Shown here: positions 7,517 through 16,159 of the stretch, piece by piece | How the letters are laid out: each line of letters begins with the position of its first letter | Numbering within the stretch: position 1 is the first letter of the stretch | Origin: Candidatus Enterococcus courvalinii | Lineage (GTDB): Bacteria; Bacillota; Bacilli; Lactobacillales; Enterococcaceae | DNA: 64,000 nucleotides | NCBI RefSeq assembly: GCF_017315945.1 | Contig: NZ_JAFLWI010000015.1 | Span: 1 to 64,000 of the forward strand | Direction: 5' to 3' | The notes under the pieces: model-generated | What the model saw: the letters and a program-made list of their open reading frames with translations, nothing else | Databases searched by the model: none | Told to the model about the DNA's origin: nothing | Program-made: the position numbers and the translations under genes

Positions 7517-8107
7517 TTATTTTTTTTGTTTCTCGATTTGTTTTTCAATTTCTACTAAGTTTTTTCGTAAAGTACGCTCCTTTTTTTGTAACTCGACTAA
7601 GTCTTCAGCCAATTCCTTTTTCTTCTCATCTTCTGGTGGTCGGAGAATAAAATTGATTCCTAGAGCGATAAAGGTTCCGATAAAGGTATCGAATACTCGT
7701 TGTAATGCGTAGAGCGTGGATTCACCTTGTGGAATACTTAAAGAAATCATTAACAAAGTAGAAATAGCCGAAATGATTCCAGAATTGTTGTCAATACCAT
7801 CTGAAACGACAATGGTTACGATGACCAACACAGGTAACAAGAATAATTCAACTAAAAAATCATTGTGAAAGTAGTGTTTAATGAAGAAAAAGATGATAGC
7901 TAAAACACCGCCAATGGAATTCCCAATGACCCGAGAGCGGCCAAATGAAACAGTAGATGTTAAATCTTGACGTAAAGAAAAAACGGCTGACAGCGCAGCA
8001 ATCAAAGGATTGCCTCGCTGAAAGAAGTGAAAAACTAACATACAGATGAAAACAGCTAGTGCACTTTTTATAGTCCGCATACCGAGGCGGAAACGACCGA
8101 TTTGCAT
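7517..8107 (-). CDS. aromatic acid exporter (ArAE/DUF939-type) membrane protein, short form
   Basis: The 196-residue protein begins MQIGRFRLGMRTIKSALAVF and has four to five hydrophobic segments up to about residue 155, then a charged Lys/Glu coiled coil to the end. RxGMRTIK and GRSRVIGNSIGG are features of the ArAE_1/FUSC-like family, whose members are thought to export aromatic or other organic acids; substrates are mostly unknown. AAAGGAG precedes the ATG. It is divergent from a second member of the same family 108 bp away, and lacks that protein's long C-terminal domain. Confidence 0.8.
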   Translation of the reverse strand: MQIGRFRLGMRTIKSALAVFICMLVFHFFQRGNPLIAALSAVFSLRQDLTSTVSFGRSRVIGNSIGGVLAIIFFFIKHYFHNDFLVELFLLPVLVIVTIVVSDGIDNNSGIISAISTLLMISLSIPQGESTLYALQRVFDTFIGTFIALGINFILRPPEDEKKKELAEDLVELQKKERTLRKNLVEIEKQIEKQKK

Positions 8108-8215
8108 AACTTTTTCTCCTTTAATCCCTTTTTTTAATCATAACGAATCTTCTGCGTGTTTGCTAGTTTTTAGCGTAGAGGTTTAGTATAATTGGATGAA
8201 AAAAGGGGGAAATGT

Positions 8216-9181
8216 ATGCGGATTGGTATGCGAACGATAAAAACGGTAATTAGTGCAACACTCGCGATGCTGCTTGCCAGCAGCTTGCCTTTACTTTATT
8301 GGCCTTCAGCCGGGATTATCGCCGTTTTGAGTGTTGGCAATACGAGAAGGTCGACGATAATGACGGGTGTCGATCGTTTCATTGCTTTCATTTTAGCGAC
8401 GGTCGTTGCTTTTTTTAGCTTTAAGTTCCTTGGTTTTTCTCCAATTGGGTTCGGCTTATTTTTGCTTCTTTTTATTCCGCTAGCAGTTCAATTTAAGTTA
8501 ACTGAGGGAATCGTAGTGAACTCTGTTTTGGTTACGCAGTATCTAGTTGAGCGAAGCATGGCGATACCACTAATTATAAATGCATTAGGATTGATGGTGA
8601 TTGGCGTAGGCTTAGCTTTAATAGCAAATATTTACATGCCTAATGCCGAAAAGCGGCTCCAAGAAAATCAATTAGTGATTGAGGTTGAATTTCGCCAGCT
8701 GTTACAAGAAATGGCTGATTCATTATTAAAAGAAAAGAAAGAACGACATATCGAAGAAGATTGCCAACAATTATTAGCGTTTATTCGAACAAGTCAGTTA
8801 GAGGCTCGAAATCATCATGAAAATGATTGGGTCAGACAAGAAGGGTATTATGAAACGTATTTTTCAATGAGACGAGCACAATTGAATGTGCTAAATAATA
8901 TGATCCAGAATTTAGAGCGAATTGAGTCACCAAATCCATATAGTGAGCAAATTTATGGCCTACTAATTTACACAGCTGAAACATTCGCTGAAGAAAACGA
9001 TGGTACGCTCATTATGAAAAGAATCCATGAAGTCTATGCTGAATATCGACAAATGCCTTTACCACAAAAACGAGCAGAATTTGAGAACCGTGCAGAGCTA
9101 TTTCAGTTTTTACAATCATTTAAAAGTTTTATTGAAATCAAAGCAGAATTTGCCCAGCAAAACCAACAAAGTAACATATAA
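8216..9181 (+). CDS. aromatic acid exporter (ArAE/DUF939-type) membrane protein with C-terminal domain
   Basis: The product is 321 residues from the chosen start. It opens MRIGMRTIKTVISATLA, has about five to six membrane segments in the first 150 residues, and a helical cytoplasmic C-terminal domain of about 170 residues. This matches the full-length ArAE_1 plus C-terminal-domain architecture. The ATG at 8216 is preferred over one at 8192 because AGGGGGA lies 6 nt before it. Its N-terminus resembles that of the divergently encoded 196-residue protein. Confidence 0.8.
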   Translation: MRIGMRTIKTVISATLAMLLASSLPLLYWPSAGIIAVLSVGNTRRSTIMTGVDRFIAFILATVVAFFSFKFLGFSPIGFGLFLLLFIPLAVQFKLTEGIVVNSVLVTQYLVERSMAIPLIINALGLMVIGVGLALIANIYMPNAEKRLQENQLVIEVEFRQLLQEMADSLLKEKKERHIEEDCQQLLAFIRTSQLEARNHHENDWVRQEGYYETYFSMRRAQLNVLNNMIQNLERIESPNPYSEQIYGLLIYTAETFAEENDGTLIMKRIHEVYAEYRQMPLPQKRAEFENRAELFQFLQSFKSFIEIKAEFAQQNQQSNI

Positions 9182-9213
9182 AAAGGTCAAGACAACTCTG
9201 TCTTGACCTTTTT
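9180..9213. terminator. bidirectional terminator between converging genes
   Basis: A perfect 15-bp stem (AAAAAGGTCAAGACA and its complement) with loop ACTC ends in A and T runs, serving both the ArAE gene and the oxidoreductase gene. Confidence 0.92.
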
Positions 9214-9219
9214 GAATTG

Positions 9220-10176
9220 TTAAGCTTTTTGCCAATGCATTTGCATTTGATCCAAAATGTCAATGACATCTTTGGTTAAATAAAGTGAGCGATTAGGTAA
9301 TTCACCTTCGATCATCTGTATCATGTTGGCAATTTCATAATTTAAAGCTTGTGAAGTGCTGCCACTTTCGATAAATTCTTTTGTACCATCGACATAAGTG
9401 ATTTCGGCACGATCTGCACGTGGATAATCTGTAATTGTAATGTAGCCATTTTCATAAGCCACGATCCCAACTTTAGGCATTTTTGCTCTGAAAGTTAGGC
9501 TAACAGTTGCTAATTCGTCCTGATCATTTCGTAAAATCGTAACGGATTGTTCATCAACACCTGTTTCAAAAGGAATCATAGTCGAAGCAATTACTTCTGG
9601 TTGAGCGGTTAAAAAGAAGCGTGCAAACGAAACCGCGTAAGTGCCAATATCAAGCAAAGCACCTCCGGCCAGATCTGGATTGAAAAAACGATTAGTAGGA
9701 TCTGGTTCTTTTGCACTACCAAAAGGAGCCTGGATCATTTTTAACTTACCTAATTTTTTGCTATCTACTAGTGAATGAAGACGTTGATAAAGAGGCATGT
9801 TAAAGATGGTCATTGCTTCAGCAAGAATTAATCCTTTTTCCTCTGCTAGCTTCATTGCTTCAGATAACTCTGCAGTATTCATTGTAATTGCTTTTTCGCA
9901 TAAAACATGTTTTCCTGCTTCTAACGCTGCTAAAATATGTGAAATGTGTTGACGATTTGGCACCGCTATATAGATGATATCAATCTCGTCATCTGCCAGA
10001 AGATCTTGATAACTTCCATAAGCTTTTTCAATCCCATAATCTGTTGCAAATGCTTGCGCTTTGGCTAGTGAACGAGAAGCAACTGCAGTTAATTTGCTTG
10101 AATTTTGATTAAAATTTTCAGCGAATTCTTTTGCAATCGTTCCTAAGCCGATAATTCCCCATTGATATTTTTTCAT
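9220..10176 (-). CDS. Gfo/Idh/MocA-family NAD(P)-dependent oxidoreductase
   Basis: The 318-residue protein has an N-terminal Rossmann fold (GIIGLGTIAKEF at about residues 8-19), the conserved GKHVLCEKAI segment near 90-97 carrying the family lysine, and a C-terminal alpha/beta domain beginning near PFGSAKEPDPTNRFFNP. Family members oxidise or reduce sugars, inositols or dihydrodiols; the substrate cannot be told from sequence. AAAGGAGATATC precedes the ATG. It is transcribed alone. Confidence 0.9.
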   Translation of the reverse strand: MKKYQWGIIGLGTIAKEFAENFNQNSSKLTAVASRSLAKAQAFATDYGIEKAYGSYQDLLADDEIDIIYIAVPNRQHISHILAALEAGKHVLCEKAITMNTAELSEAMKLAEEKGLILAEAMTIFNMPLYQRLHSLVDSKKLGKLKMIQAPFGSAKEPDPTNRFFNPDLAGGALLDIGTYAVSFARFFLTAQPEVIASTMIPFETGVDEQSVTILRNDQDELATVSLTFRAKMPKVGIVAYENGYITITDYPRADRAEITYVDGTKEFIESGSTSQALNYEIANMIQMIEGELPNRSLYLTKDVIDILDQMQMHWQKA

Positions 10177-10349
10177 GAGAGATATCTCCTTTTTCGATAG
10201 TTAAATAGGTGCAGCTTACTTATTAAGTATAGCAAAGTTTGCTTTGATGTTAAGAAAAAGTGTTTAATCGATAAAAAAAGTTGAAGGCGCAGTGAAAAAG
10301 ATGATTTTTTTTCTGAATTTAAGTAAAATAAAATGAGGAGGGGATTCGG

Positions 10350-10880
10350 ATGCATCAAGTATATATTGACCTTATTATAAGTGTGTTATTAGAACAATTT
10401 GAATCAGAGCAATTTTTCTTAGACGAGTACCTACTAATCGATAAAAAAGAATGGGACGCATGGAAAAAAGGTGAAAAGAATTTACCATCTGAAGCGATGC
10501 AAAAAGTAAAAAACCTTTTTACGGATTATGAATGGATGTTGACTCAAAAAATTTTAAGACAAACAATTATTTTTCCAGAAAAAAGAACGATTGCTGTTGC
10601 AGAGTACAAACAAATCAAGACACGAATTGCCCAGAAGTGGTTACACAGTGGTGTTGCTGACGTTGAATTGATCCCGTTAAAAAATGAACAACATCCTAGC
10701 AGATACCTTGACTTGAAAGTGAGTATTCACTATGATGAATGGGGCTATGACGATATTTTGAATTTCCGATTGCCAGCGGATATTCAACAACAAATCGAAG
10801 GCGAGAAAGTGGAACTTTTAGACTGGGTGAATGAAAATCTTGAAGAAACCTATGTCCACGAAGGAAACGCTGAGTATTAA
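10350..10880 (+). CDS. unknown 176-residue cytoplasmic protein
   Basis: I do not recognise a defined domain. The protein is acidic and soluble, without signal or membrane segments, and begins MHQVYIDLIISVLLEQFESEQFFLDEYL. GAGGAGGGG precedes the ATG. The next gene starts 22 bp after its stop, making it the probable first gene of a four-gene unit with two cell-wall hydrolases. Confidence 0.8.
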   Translation: MHQVYIDLIISVLLEQFESEQFFLDEYLLIDKKEWDAWKKGEKNLPSEAMQKVKNLFTDYEWMLTQKILRQTIIFPEKRTIAVAEYKQIKTRIAQKWLHSGVADVELIPLKNEQHPSRYLDLKVSIHYDEWGYDDILNFRLPADIQQQIEGEKVELLDWVNENLEETYVHEGNAEY

Positions 10881-10902
10881 GGGGAATGAAAGGATTTTTT
10901 AA

Positions 10903-11745
10903 GTGAAGAAAATTTTAGGTTTTGCTTCAGTCATTATTATGATTGGCGCGATGGGCTACATTTTTATGTCAGACCATAATGCTGGCGAAGTTGAGGCGAC
11001 AAGACAAACAGAAGTAAAAAAAGCTGCTAAAAGTCCTAAAAAAGGGCTTGCCAGTATTACCGATACGACTGAAAGTTCATCAACAACGGAAAAAAGTAAA
11101 CAAAAGACAAAGACAAAGACGACAGCAGAATTACCTGATGTTAGTCCGGATGACTGGAAGTTAGTATTGGTTGGACCAGAAAATAAGTTGGAAACCGAAG
11201 TCGATGAATCAAGTCAATTAACAGCATTATCAAATGGTTATTTGATTGACAAGAGAATTGAATCTGATTATCAAGAATTTGCCCAGGCAGCTCAAGATGC
11301 TGGTTATCCACTTGTTATGGTTTCAGCATTTCGTTCAGTAACATCACAAGAGCAAGTATTCGCGCAACATGTCCAAGAAGTAATGGCACAACAAGGAATT
11401 ACTGAAGACGCAGCAACAAAAATCACGAAACAAACGATTACTGAGCCAGGTTATAGTGAACACCACACGGGTTTAGCTGTCGACGTAGTGGATGAGGATT
11501 GGTACAACAATTATCCTTCAACTGTTTTGGAAGCAAGTTATGGTGATCAACCAGGAGCAAAATGGATTGCAGAAAATTGTGCTAAATATGGCTTTATTGT
11601 TCGATACCCAAAAAATCGTGAGGATATTACAAAAATCACTTATGAACCTTGGCACCTTCGTTATGTAGGGAAAGAAAGTGCTGAATATATCACGAAAAAT
11701 CAGTTGACGTTAGAAGAATATTTGAACGAATTAAATGAAAAGTAG
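10903..11745 (+). CDS. VanY-like D-alanyl-D-alanine carboxypeptidase (peptidase M15B)
   Basis: The enzyme trims D-Ala from peptidoglycan stem peptides. The 280-residue protein has an N-terminal membrane anchor or signal (about residues 4-22), a Lys/Ser/Thr linker to about 75, and an M15B domain. VSAFRS is near 140-145; SEHHTGLAVDV at 185-195 supplies zinc ligands H187 and D194; EPWHLRYVG near 248-256 supplies the third histidine (H251) and the catalytic Glu. The start is GTG, with AAAGGA eight nt before it. It is 8 bp upstream of a GH73 hydrolase gene. Confidence 0.9.
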   Translation: MKKILGFASVIIMIGAMGYIFMSDHNAGEVEATRQTEVKKAAKSPKKGLASITDTTESSSTTEKSKQKTKTKTTAELPDVSPDDWKLVLVGPENKLETEVDESSQLTALSNGYLIDKRIESDYQEFAQAAQDAGYPLVMVSAFRSVTSQEQVFAQHVQEVMAQQGITEDAATKITKQTITEPGYSEHHTGLAVDVVDEDWYNNYPSTVLEASYGDQPGAKWIAENCAKYGFIVRYPKNREDITKITYEPWHLRYVGKESAEYITKNQLTLEEYLNELNEK

Positions 11746-11753
11746 GAACATAG

Positions 11754-12371
11754 ATGGCAATTAAAAAATTCAAAAGTCGTCGACGGAAAAAAGCACGCTT
11801 CATCGTTTTATTGGCAGGTAGTTTGCTCATCTTATTTGCCTTTTTTGCTTCTTTAAGAGGATTAATGACGCCCCTTGTCGATCATTCGGCCGAGCAAGAA
11901 GCACAATCTCATCAGGAATTTGTCCAACAACTTGTTCCTCATGCACAAGAATTACAAAATGCTTACGGGATCTTGCCAAGTATTATTCTAGGACAAGCGA
12001 TTCTGGAATCGAATTGGGGAAAAAGTACGTTAGCGAGCGAATACAAAAATTTATTTGGAATCAAAGCATACGGTGATCAAAAAAAAGTTAGTCTTGAAAC
12101 GAAAGAATATGTCAATGAAGCATGGATTACGATTCAAGGTGAATTCCGTGTATATGATACATGGGAAGAATCCATGGACGATCATACGCAACTGTTTGTC
12201 CAAGGAGTTGATTGGAATCCAGCTTTGTACGAAAAAGTGATCACAGCAAGTAATTACCAAGAAGCTTCGCAAGCCTTACAAGATGCGGGATATGCAACAG
12301 ATCCTACCTATGCACAAAAGATTATTCAAGTAATTGAGACTTATCATCTTGATCAATATGATCGTAGATAA
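11754..12371 (+). CDS. membrane-anchored GH73 N-acetylglucosaminidase (LytG/FlgJ-like)
   Basis: The 205-residue protein has a basic N-terminus (KKFKSRRRKKAR), one membrane segment (about 16-36), and a glucosaminidase domain of about 150 residues. The catalytic Glu is probably E85 in GQAILESNWGKS, followed by NLFGIKA (99-105) and the C-terminal YATDPTYAQKI motif of GH73. No LysM or other wall-binding repeats follow, so it is a minimal enzyme held at the membrane. TAGGAACATAG precedes the ATG. Confidence 0.92.
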   Translation: MAIKKFKSRRRKKARFIVLLAGSLLILFAFFASLRGLMTPLVDHSAEQEAQSHQEFVQQLVPHAQELQNAYGILPSIILGQAILESNWGKSTLASEYKNLFGIKAYGDQKKVSLETKEYVNEAWITIQGEFRVYDTWEESMDDHTQLFVQGVDWNPALYEKVITASNYQEASQALQDAGYATDPTYAQKIIQVIETYHLDQYDRR

Positions 12372-12397
12372 CGATAACGCGGAGAGGAAGTGGCAGG

Positions 12398-13081
12398 ATG
12401 GCAGAATTTGTTCCTGAAATCATGACAGAATTAAGGAAAGATATTGTTCGTGTACCAGAAGTTATTTTACAAGCAAGTGGAATTAAAGTTTTTGGTAAAA
12501 AAATTCGATCAATTATTTTTACAACGGATATTGCGATTATTAGAAACACGAATGCGAATGCAGTAATCGCCGTTTATCCTTTTACACCGCACCCAGCAAT
12601 AACAAAAAGTATTATTGAAGCTGCGGACATTCCGGTATTTTCTGGTGTGGGTGGCGGTTTGACGCAAGGAGCTCGTTCTGCTTATATGAGTATGTTTGCT
12701 GAAGCGCAAGGTTCTTTAGGAGTTGTCTTAAACGGACCAACACCATTAGAAACGGTTCAAGAAGTTTGTCGAATCGTTGATATTCCTGTGGTCAGCACGG
12801 TGACCTCTAAATATACAGAGCTTGATGAAAAGTTAGAAGCAGGCATTTCAATCATCAACATTAGTGCTGGTAAGGAAACTGCAGAAACTGTTCGTTATTT
12901 CCGAGAAAAGTATCCAGAACTACCAATTATTGCAACAGGTGGTCCCACAGAAGAAAGTATCTTGGAAACAATCGAGGCTGGAGCGAACGCTATCACTTAT
13001 ACACCACCAACTAACGGTGAATTATTCAGTGCGAAAATGGATAAGTATCGTCAGCTTGAAAAAGAAAATCATCAAGAATAA
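12398..13081 (+). CDS. predicted TIM-barrel protein of unknown specificity
   Basis: The 227-residue protein has alternating beta strands and helices with a glycine-rich C-terminal phosphate-binding region (IIATGGPTEESILETIEAGANAI), as in phosphate-binding TIM barrels of the ribulose-phosphate class. Another glycine-rich loop, FSGVGGGLTQGARSA, lies near residues 80-94. I cannot assign a reaction. GCGGAGAGGAAG precedes the ATG. It is the last gene of the 10350-13081 run and ends at a hairpin. Confidence 0.75.
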   Translation: MAEFVPEIMTELRKDIVRVPEVILQASGIKVFGKKIRSIIFTTDIAIIRNTNANAVIAVYPFTPHPAITKSIIEAADIPVFSGVGGGLTQGARSAYMSMFAEAQGSLGVVLNGPTPLETVQEVCRIVDIPVVSTVTSKYTELDEKLEAGISIINISAGKETAETVRYFREKYPELPIIATGGPTEESILETIEAGANAITYTPPTNGELFSAKMDKYRQLEKENHQE

Positions 13082-13092
13082 AAGAAAACTTG

Positions 13093-13140
13093 TAAAACGC
13101 GTAGCAAATAAAATTGTTTCGCGTTTTTCTTTTTTTTTTA
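13093..13140 (+). terminator. terminator after the TIM-barrel gene
   Basis: AAAACGCG and CGCGTTTT pair across an AT-rich loop, followed by TTCTTTTTTTTT. Confidence 0.75.
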
Positions 13141-13407
13141 GATGAAAGTGACTAAAAAGACGAACAAACCATGAAAATGATGAAAAAAGATTAGATTTTA
13201 GAAAATTTTTATTGAAAGCACATTGTCAGTTTCAGTAAGTAGTGTTAGACTATTTTCAATCTTTAATCAATCGAATTTTGTTTAAAAGGAAAACTTTTAG
13301 AAAAAAATGATTGATTTACCTGAGGAACCTGTTAAAAAAACAACTCCTCTGGCTTCAAACATCTTATCAAGCTATTGTATATTACTGACTTGTCAGTTCT
13401 ACATACC
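13141..13407 (+). other. AT-rich leader/promoter region upstream of the xpt riboswitch
   Basis: There is no gene here. Candidate promoters are TTGTCA (13223) with an extended -10 TGTTAGACT (13243-13250), and a TATATT at 13378-13383 just before the aptamer. A hairpin-capable segment (GAGGA...TCCTC, about 13322-13349) has no T run. ACGAAC at 13160 resembles half a PurR box, but its spacing fits neither promoter. Confidence 0.4.
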
Positions 13408-13474
13408 TACTTATATATCGTCATAATATGGATGACAGTTTCTAGCCAATACCGTAAAAATTGGACTATAAGTA
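13408..13474 (+). ncRNA. purine riboswitch aptamer (guanine/xanthine class) of xpt-pbuX
   Basis: P1 is the perfect 8-bp pair TACTTATA/TATAAGTA. P2 is GTCAT/ATGAC with loop AATATGG. J2/3 reads AGTTTCTA, and P3 is CCAAT/ATTGG with loop ACCGTAAA. The specificity base in GACTAT is C (13466), which selects guanine-type ligands, whereas adenine switches have U. All conserved loop bases match the family. Confidence 0.97.
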
Positions 13475-13488
13475 AAAGAGTGGACAAC

Positions 13489-13532
13489 ACACCCTTTTTT
13501 GCTTATTTTAAAAAGTAGAAGGGTGTTTTTCT
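13489..13532 (+). terminator. riboswitch expression platform: intrinsic terminator
   Basis: ACACCCTT pairs with AAGGGTGT before TTTTTCT. The P1 3' strand ATAAGTAAAA (13468-13477) can instead pair with TTTTGCTTAT (13497-13506) to form an antiterminator. Ligand binding would lock P1 and favour termination. Confidence 0.88.
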
Positions 13533-13594
13533 ATATCAGAATTTTTTATGATAGAAGTGTGGATGAAGAAGCTATTAATTGAACAAAAAATTAA

Positions 13595-14194
<600 letters not shown>

Positions 14195-14196
14195 CA

Positions 14197-15504
14197 TTGG
14201 AAAAAGAAACGCAAAATGGGAAAGCAGCAGTCTTAGGGTTACAGCATCTATTAGCGATGTATGCAGGAGCAGTTGCTGTACCATTACTGATAGGAACAGG
14301 TCTTGGCTTTAATCAAGAGCAAATGACTTACTTGATTTCAATTGATATTTTTATGTGTGGGTTAGCTACTTTACTGCAATTGACTGTCAATCGTTTCTTT
14401 GGAATTGGTCTGCCCGTTGTTTTAGGTTGTGCAATTCAAGCAGTAGCTCCATTGATTTTGATTGGCACGGACAAAGGTGTTGGTGCAATTTATGGTTCGA
14501 TCATCGCATCTGGAATTTTTGTGGTTTTAGCTGCAGGGTTCTTTTCTAAAATCAAAAAGTTATTTCCACCACTTGTAACGGGAACAGTCATTACAGTCAT
14601 TGGCTTGACTTTGATCCCTGTAGCCATTGAAAAAATGGGTGGCGGTAGCGCTGCGGCTACAAATTTTGGTGATAAAACCAATTTATTGTTGGCCTTTGTA
14701 ACGATTGGCTTGATCGTTGGTGTCCAAATGCTTGGTAAAGGATTTATTCGCTCTATTGCTGTATTGATTGGCTTAGTTGGCGGGAGTTTATTAGCTGGCT
14801 TGATGGGAATGATTAACTTAGACGCAATTGGTCAAGCACCGTTGTTCCATGTACCACAACCATTTTATTTTGGAAAACCAACCTTTGATATCTGGTCAAT
14901 TTTGTTAATGATTATTATCTCGATCGTAAGTATGGTTGAGTCAACAGGTGTTTATTTTGCACTTGGTGATATTACTGGCAAAAAAGTTGGTGAAGAAGAG
15001 CTGAAAAAAGGTTATCGTGCTGAAGGATTAGCAGTTATTTTAGGCGGGATCTTCAATACATTTCCTTATACTGGTTTTTCTCAAAATGTTGGGTTAGTTC
15101 AACTATCTGGAATCAAAACAAGAAAACCAATTTACTTTTCAGCTGCATTCTTAATTATCTTAGGTCTGTTTCCAAAAATTGGTGCGATTGCTCAAATCAT
15201 TCCTGAACCTGTACTTGGTGGTGGGATGTTAGTAATGTTTGGAATGGTAGCGGTGCAAGGGATTCGTATGTTATTAGATGTCGATTTTGACAATGATAAG
15301 AATTTATTGATTGTTGCTGTTTCAATTGGTTTTGGATTAGGTTTCAACATCATGCCTTCTTTATTCGGACAGCTTCCTGAAACAATCCAAATGTTCACTG
15401 GTAACGGAATTGTTATGAGCAGTGTTACAGCGATTGTTTTGAATTTGGTTTTTAATGGTATTAAAAAAGATGAAGCAATTATTGAAGAGGCATTCGAAAA
15501 ATAA
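14197..15504 (+). CDS. pbuX: xanthine permease (NCS2 nucleobase transporter)
   Basis: The 435-residue polytopic protein has about 12-14 membrane segments and NCS2 signatures: LGLQHLLAMYAGAVAVPLLIG at the N-terminus, the central MVESTGVYFALGDITGK, and NTFPYTGFSQNVGL. It imports xanthine by proton symport for Xpt. The start is TTG, with GAGGAGGATG inside the end of xpt as ribosome binding site, so translation is coupled. The unit ends at the terminator 15508-15557. Confidence 0.95.
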   Translation: MEKETQNGKAAVLGLQHLLAMYAGAVAVPLLIGTGLGFNQEQMTYLISIDIFMCGLATLLQLTVNRFFGIGLPVVLGCAIQAVAPLILIGTDKGVGAIYGSIIASGIFVVLAAGFFSKIKKLFPPLVTGTVITVIGLTLIPVAIEKMGGGSAAATNFGDKTNLLLAFVTIGLIVGVQMLGKGFIRSIAVLIGLVGGSLLAGLMGMINLDAIGQAPLFHVPQPFYFGKPTFDIWSILLMIIISIVSMVESTGVYFALGDITGKKVGEEELKKGYRAEGLAVILGGIFNTFPYTGFSQNVGLVQLSGIKTRKPIYFSAAFLIILGLFPKIGAIAQIIPEPVLGGGMLVMFGMVAVQGIRMLLDVDFDNDKNLLIVAVSIGFGLGFNIMPSLFGQLPETIQMFTGNGIVMSSVTAIVLNLVFNGIKKDEAIIEEAFEK

Positions 15505-15507
15505 AAA

Positions 15508-15557
15508 TAAAAATAAAAGTAGCAAAAAAATTAGTTTTTGTTGCTTTTATTTTTTTA
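15508..15557 (+). terminator. terminator of xpt-pbuX
   Basis: AATAAAAGTAGCAAAAA pairs with TTTTTGTTGCTTTTATT (with a bulge or G-U pair) and is followed by T residues. Confidence 0.8.
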
Positions 15558-15566
15558 CCTAAAAAC

Positions 15567-15583
15567 AAACACGAACGTTTAAT
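15567..15583 (+). promoter_or_regulatory. PurR box upstream of purE
   Basis: AACACGAACGTTTAAT contains the CGAAC core of the Firmicute PurBox. The ACGAAC (15571) starts 66 bp before the purE -10, the same spacing as at purC, and its centre is about 73 bp before the predicted transcription start. Confidence 0.7.
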
Positions 15584-15613
15584 GTTTATACTTCTATAAT
15601 ATTCGATTTTTGT

Positions 15614-15642
15614 TTGACGTTAGAAAAGTCAGTTGTTAAAAT
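15614..15642 (+). promoter_or_regulatory. promoter of purEKB
   Basis: TTGACG (15614-15619), a 17-bp spacer and TAAAAT (15637-15642). The -10 context TTGTTAAAAT is identical at purC. The predicted start near 15649 rules out the in-frame ATG at 15647 and supports the GTG start of purE. Confidence 0.75.
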
Positions 15643-15676
15643 ATGAATGTATTGTAGCAGAGAGGGGAAAAAAATC

Positions 15677-16159
15677 GTGGAAGTTTCAGTCATTATGGGA
15701 AGTATTTCAGATTGGGAAACAATGAAATTTGCTTGTGATATGTTAGATGAATTTGGTGTTTCATATGAAAAAAAAGTTGTATCAGCCCACCGTACGCCAG
15801 ATTTAATGTTTCAATTTGCGAAAGAAGCAAGAGGAAGAGGAGTTAAAGTAATTATTGCAGGTGCAGGAGGTGCAGCCCATCTACCAGGAATGGTTGCCTC
15901 ACAGACGACATTACCAGTCATTGGTGTACCTGTCCAATCACGAACATTAAATGGCTTGGACTCGTTATTATCTATTGTTCAGATGCCAGGTGGTGTACCA
16001 GTAGCGACGACAGCAATTGGAAAAGCTGGCGCAATTAACGCTGGACTACTTGCGATACAGATGCTTTCAATGTATGATTTAGAATTGGAAGCTAAATTGG
16101 CTGAAAGACGTTCAATGATGGCTGAAACTGTTATAGAAAGTAGTGATCAACTTGGTTAA
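15677..16159 (+). CDS. purE: N5-carboxyaminoimidazole ribonucleotide mutase
   Basis: The enzyme converts N5-CAIR to CAIR in purine synthesis. The product is 160 residues with GSISDW (8-13), the active-site SAHRTP (36-41) and the glycine-rich [13 protein letters not shown], all typical of class I PurE. The GTG at 15677 is chosen because AGAGGGG precedes it and the conserved EVSVIMGS begins immediately; an upstream ATG overlaps the predicted transcription start. It overlaps purK by 17 bp. Confidence 0.96.
   Translation: MEVSVIMGSISDWETMKFACDMLDEFGVSYEKKVVSAHRTPDLMFQFAKEARGRGVKVIIAGAGGAAHLPGMVASQTTLPVIGVPVQSRTLNGLDSLLSIVQMPGGVPVATTAIGKAGAINAGLLAIQMLSMYDLELEAKLAERRSMMAETVIESSDQLG

Noticed and set aside
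15647-15676. Longer N-terminus for PurE starting at an ATG at 15647
   Set aside because: This position coincides with the predicted transcription start, has no ribosome binding site, and adds residues not found in PurE.
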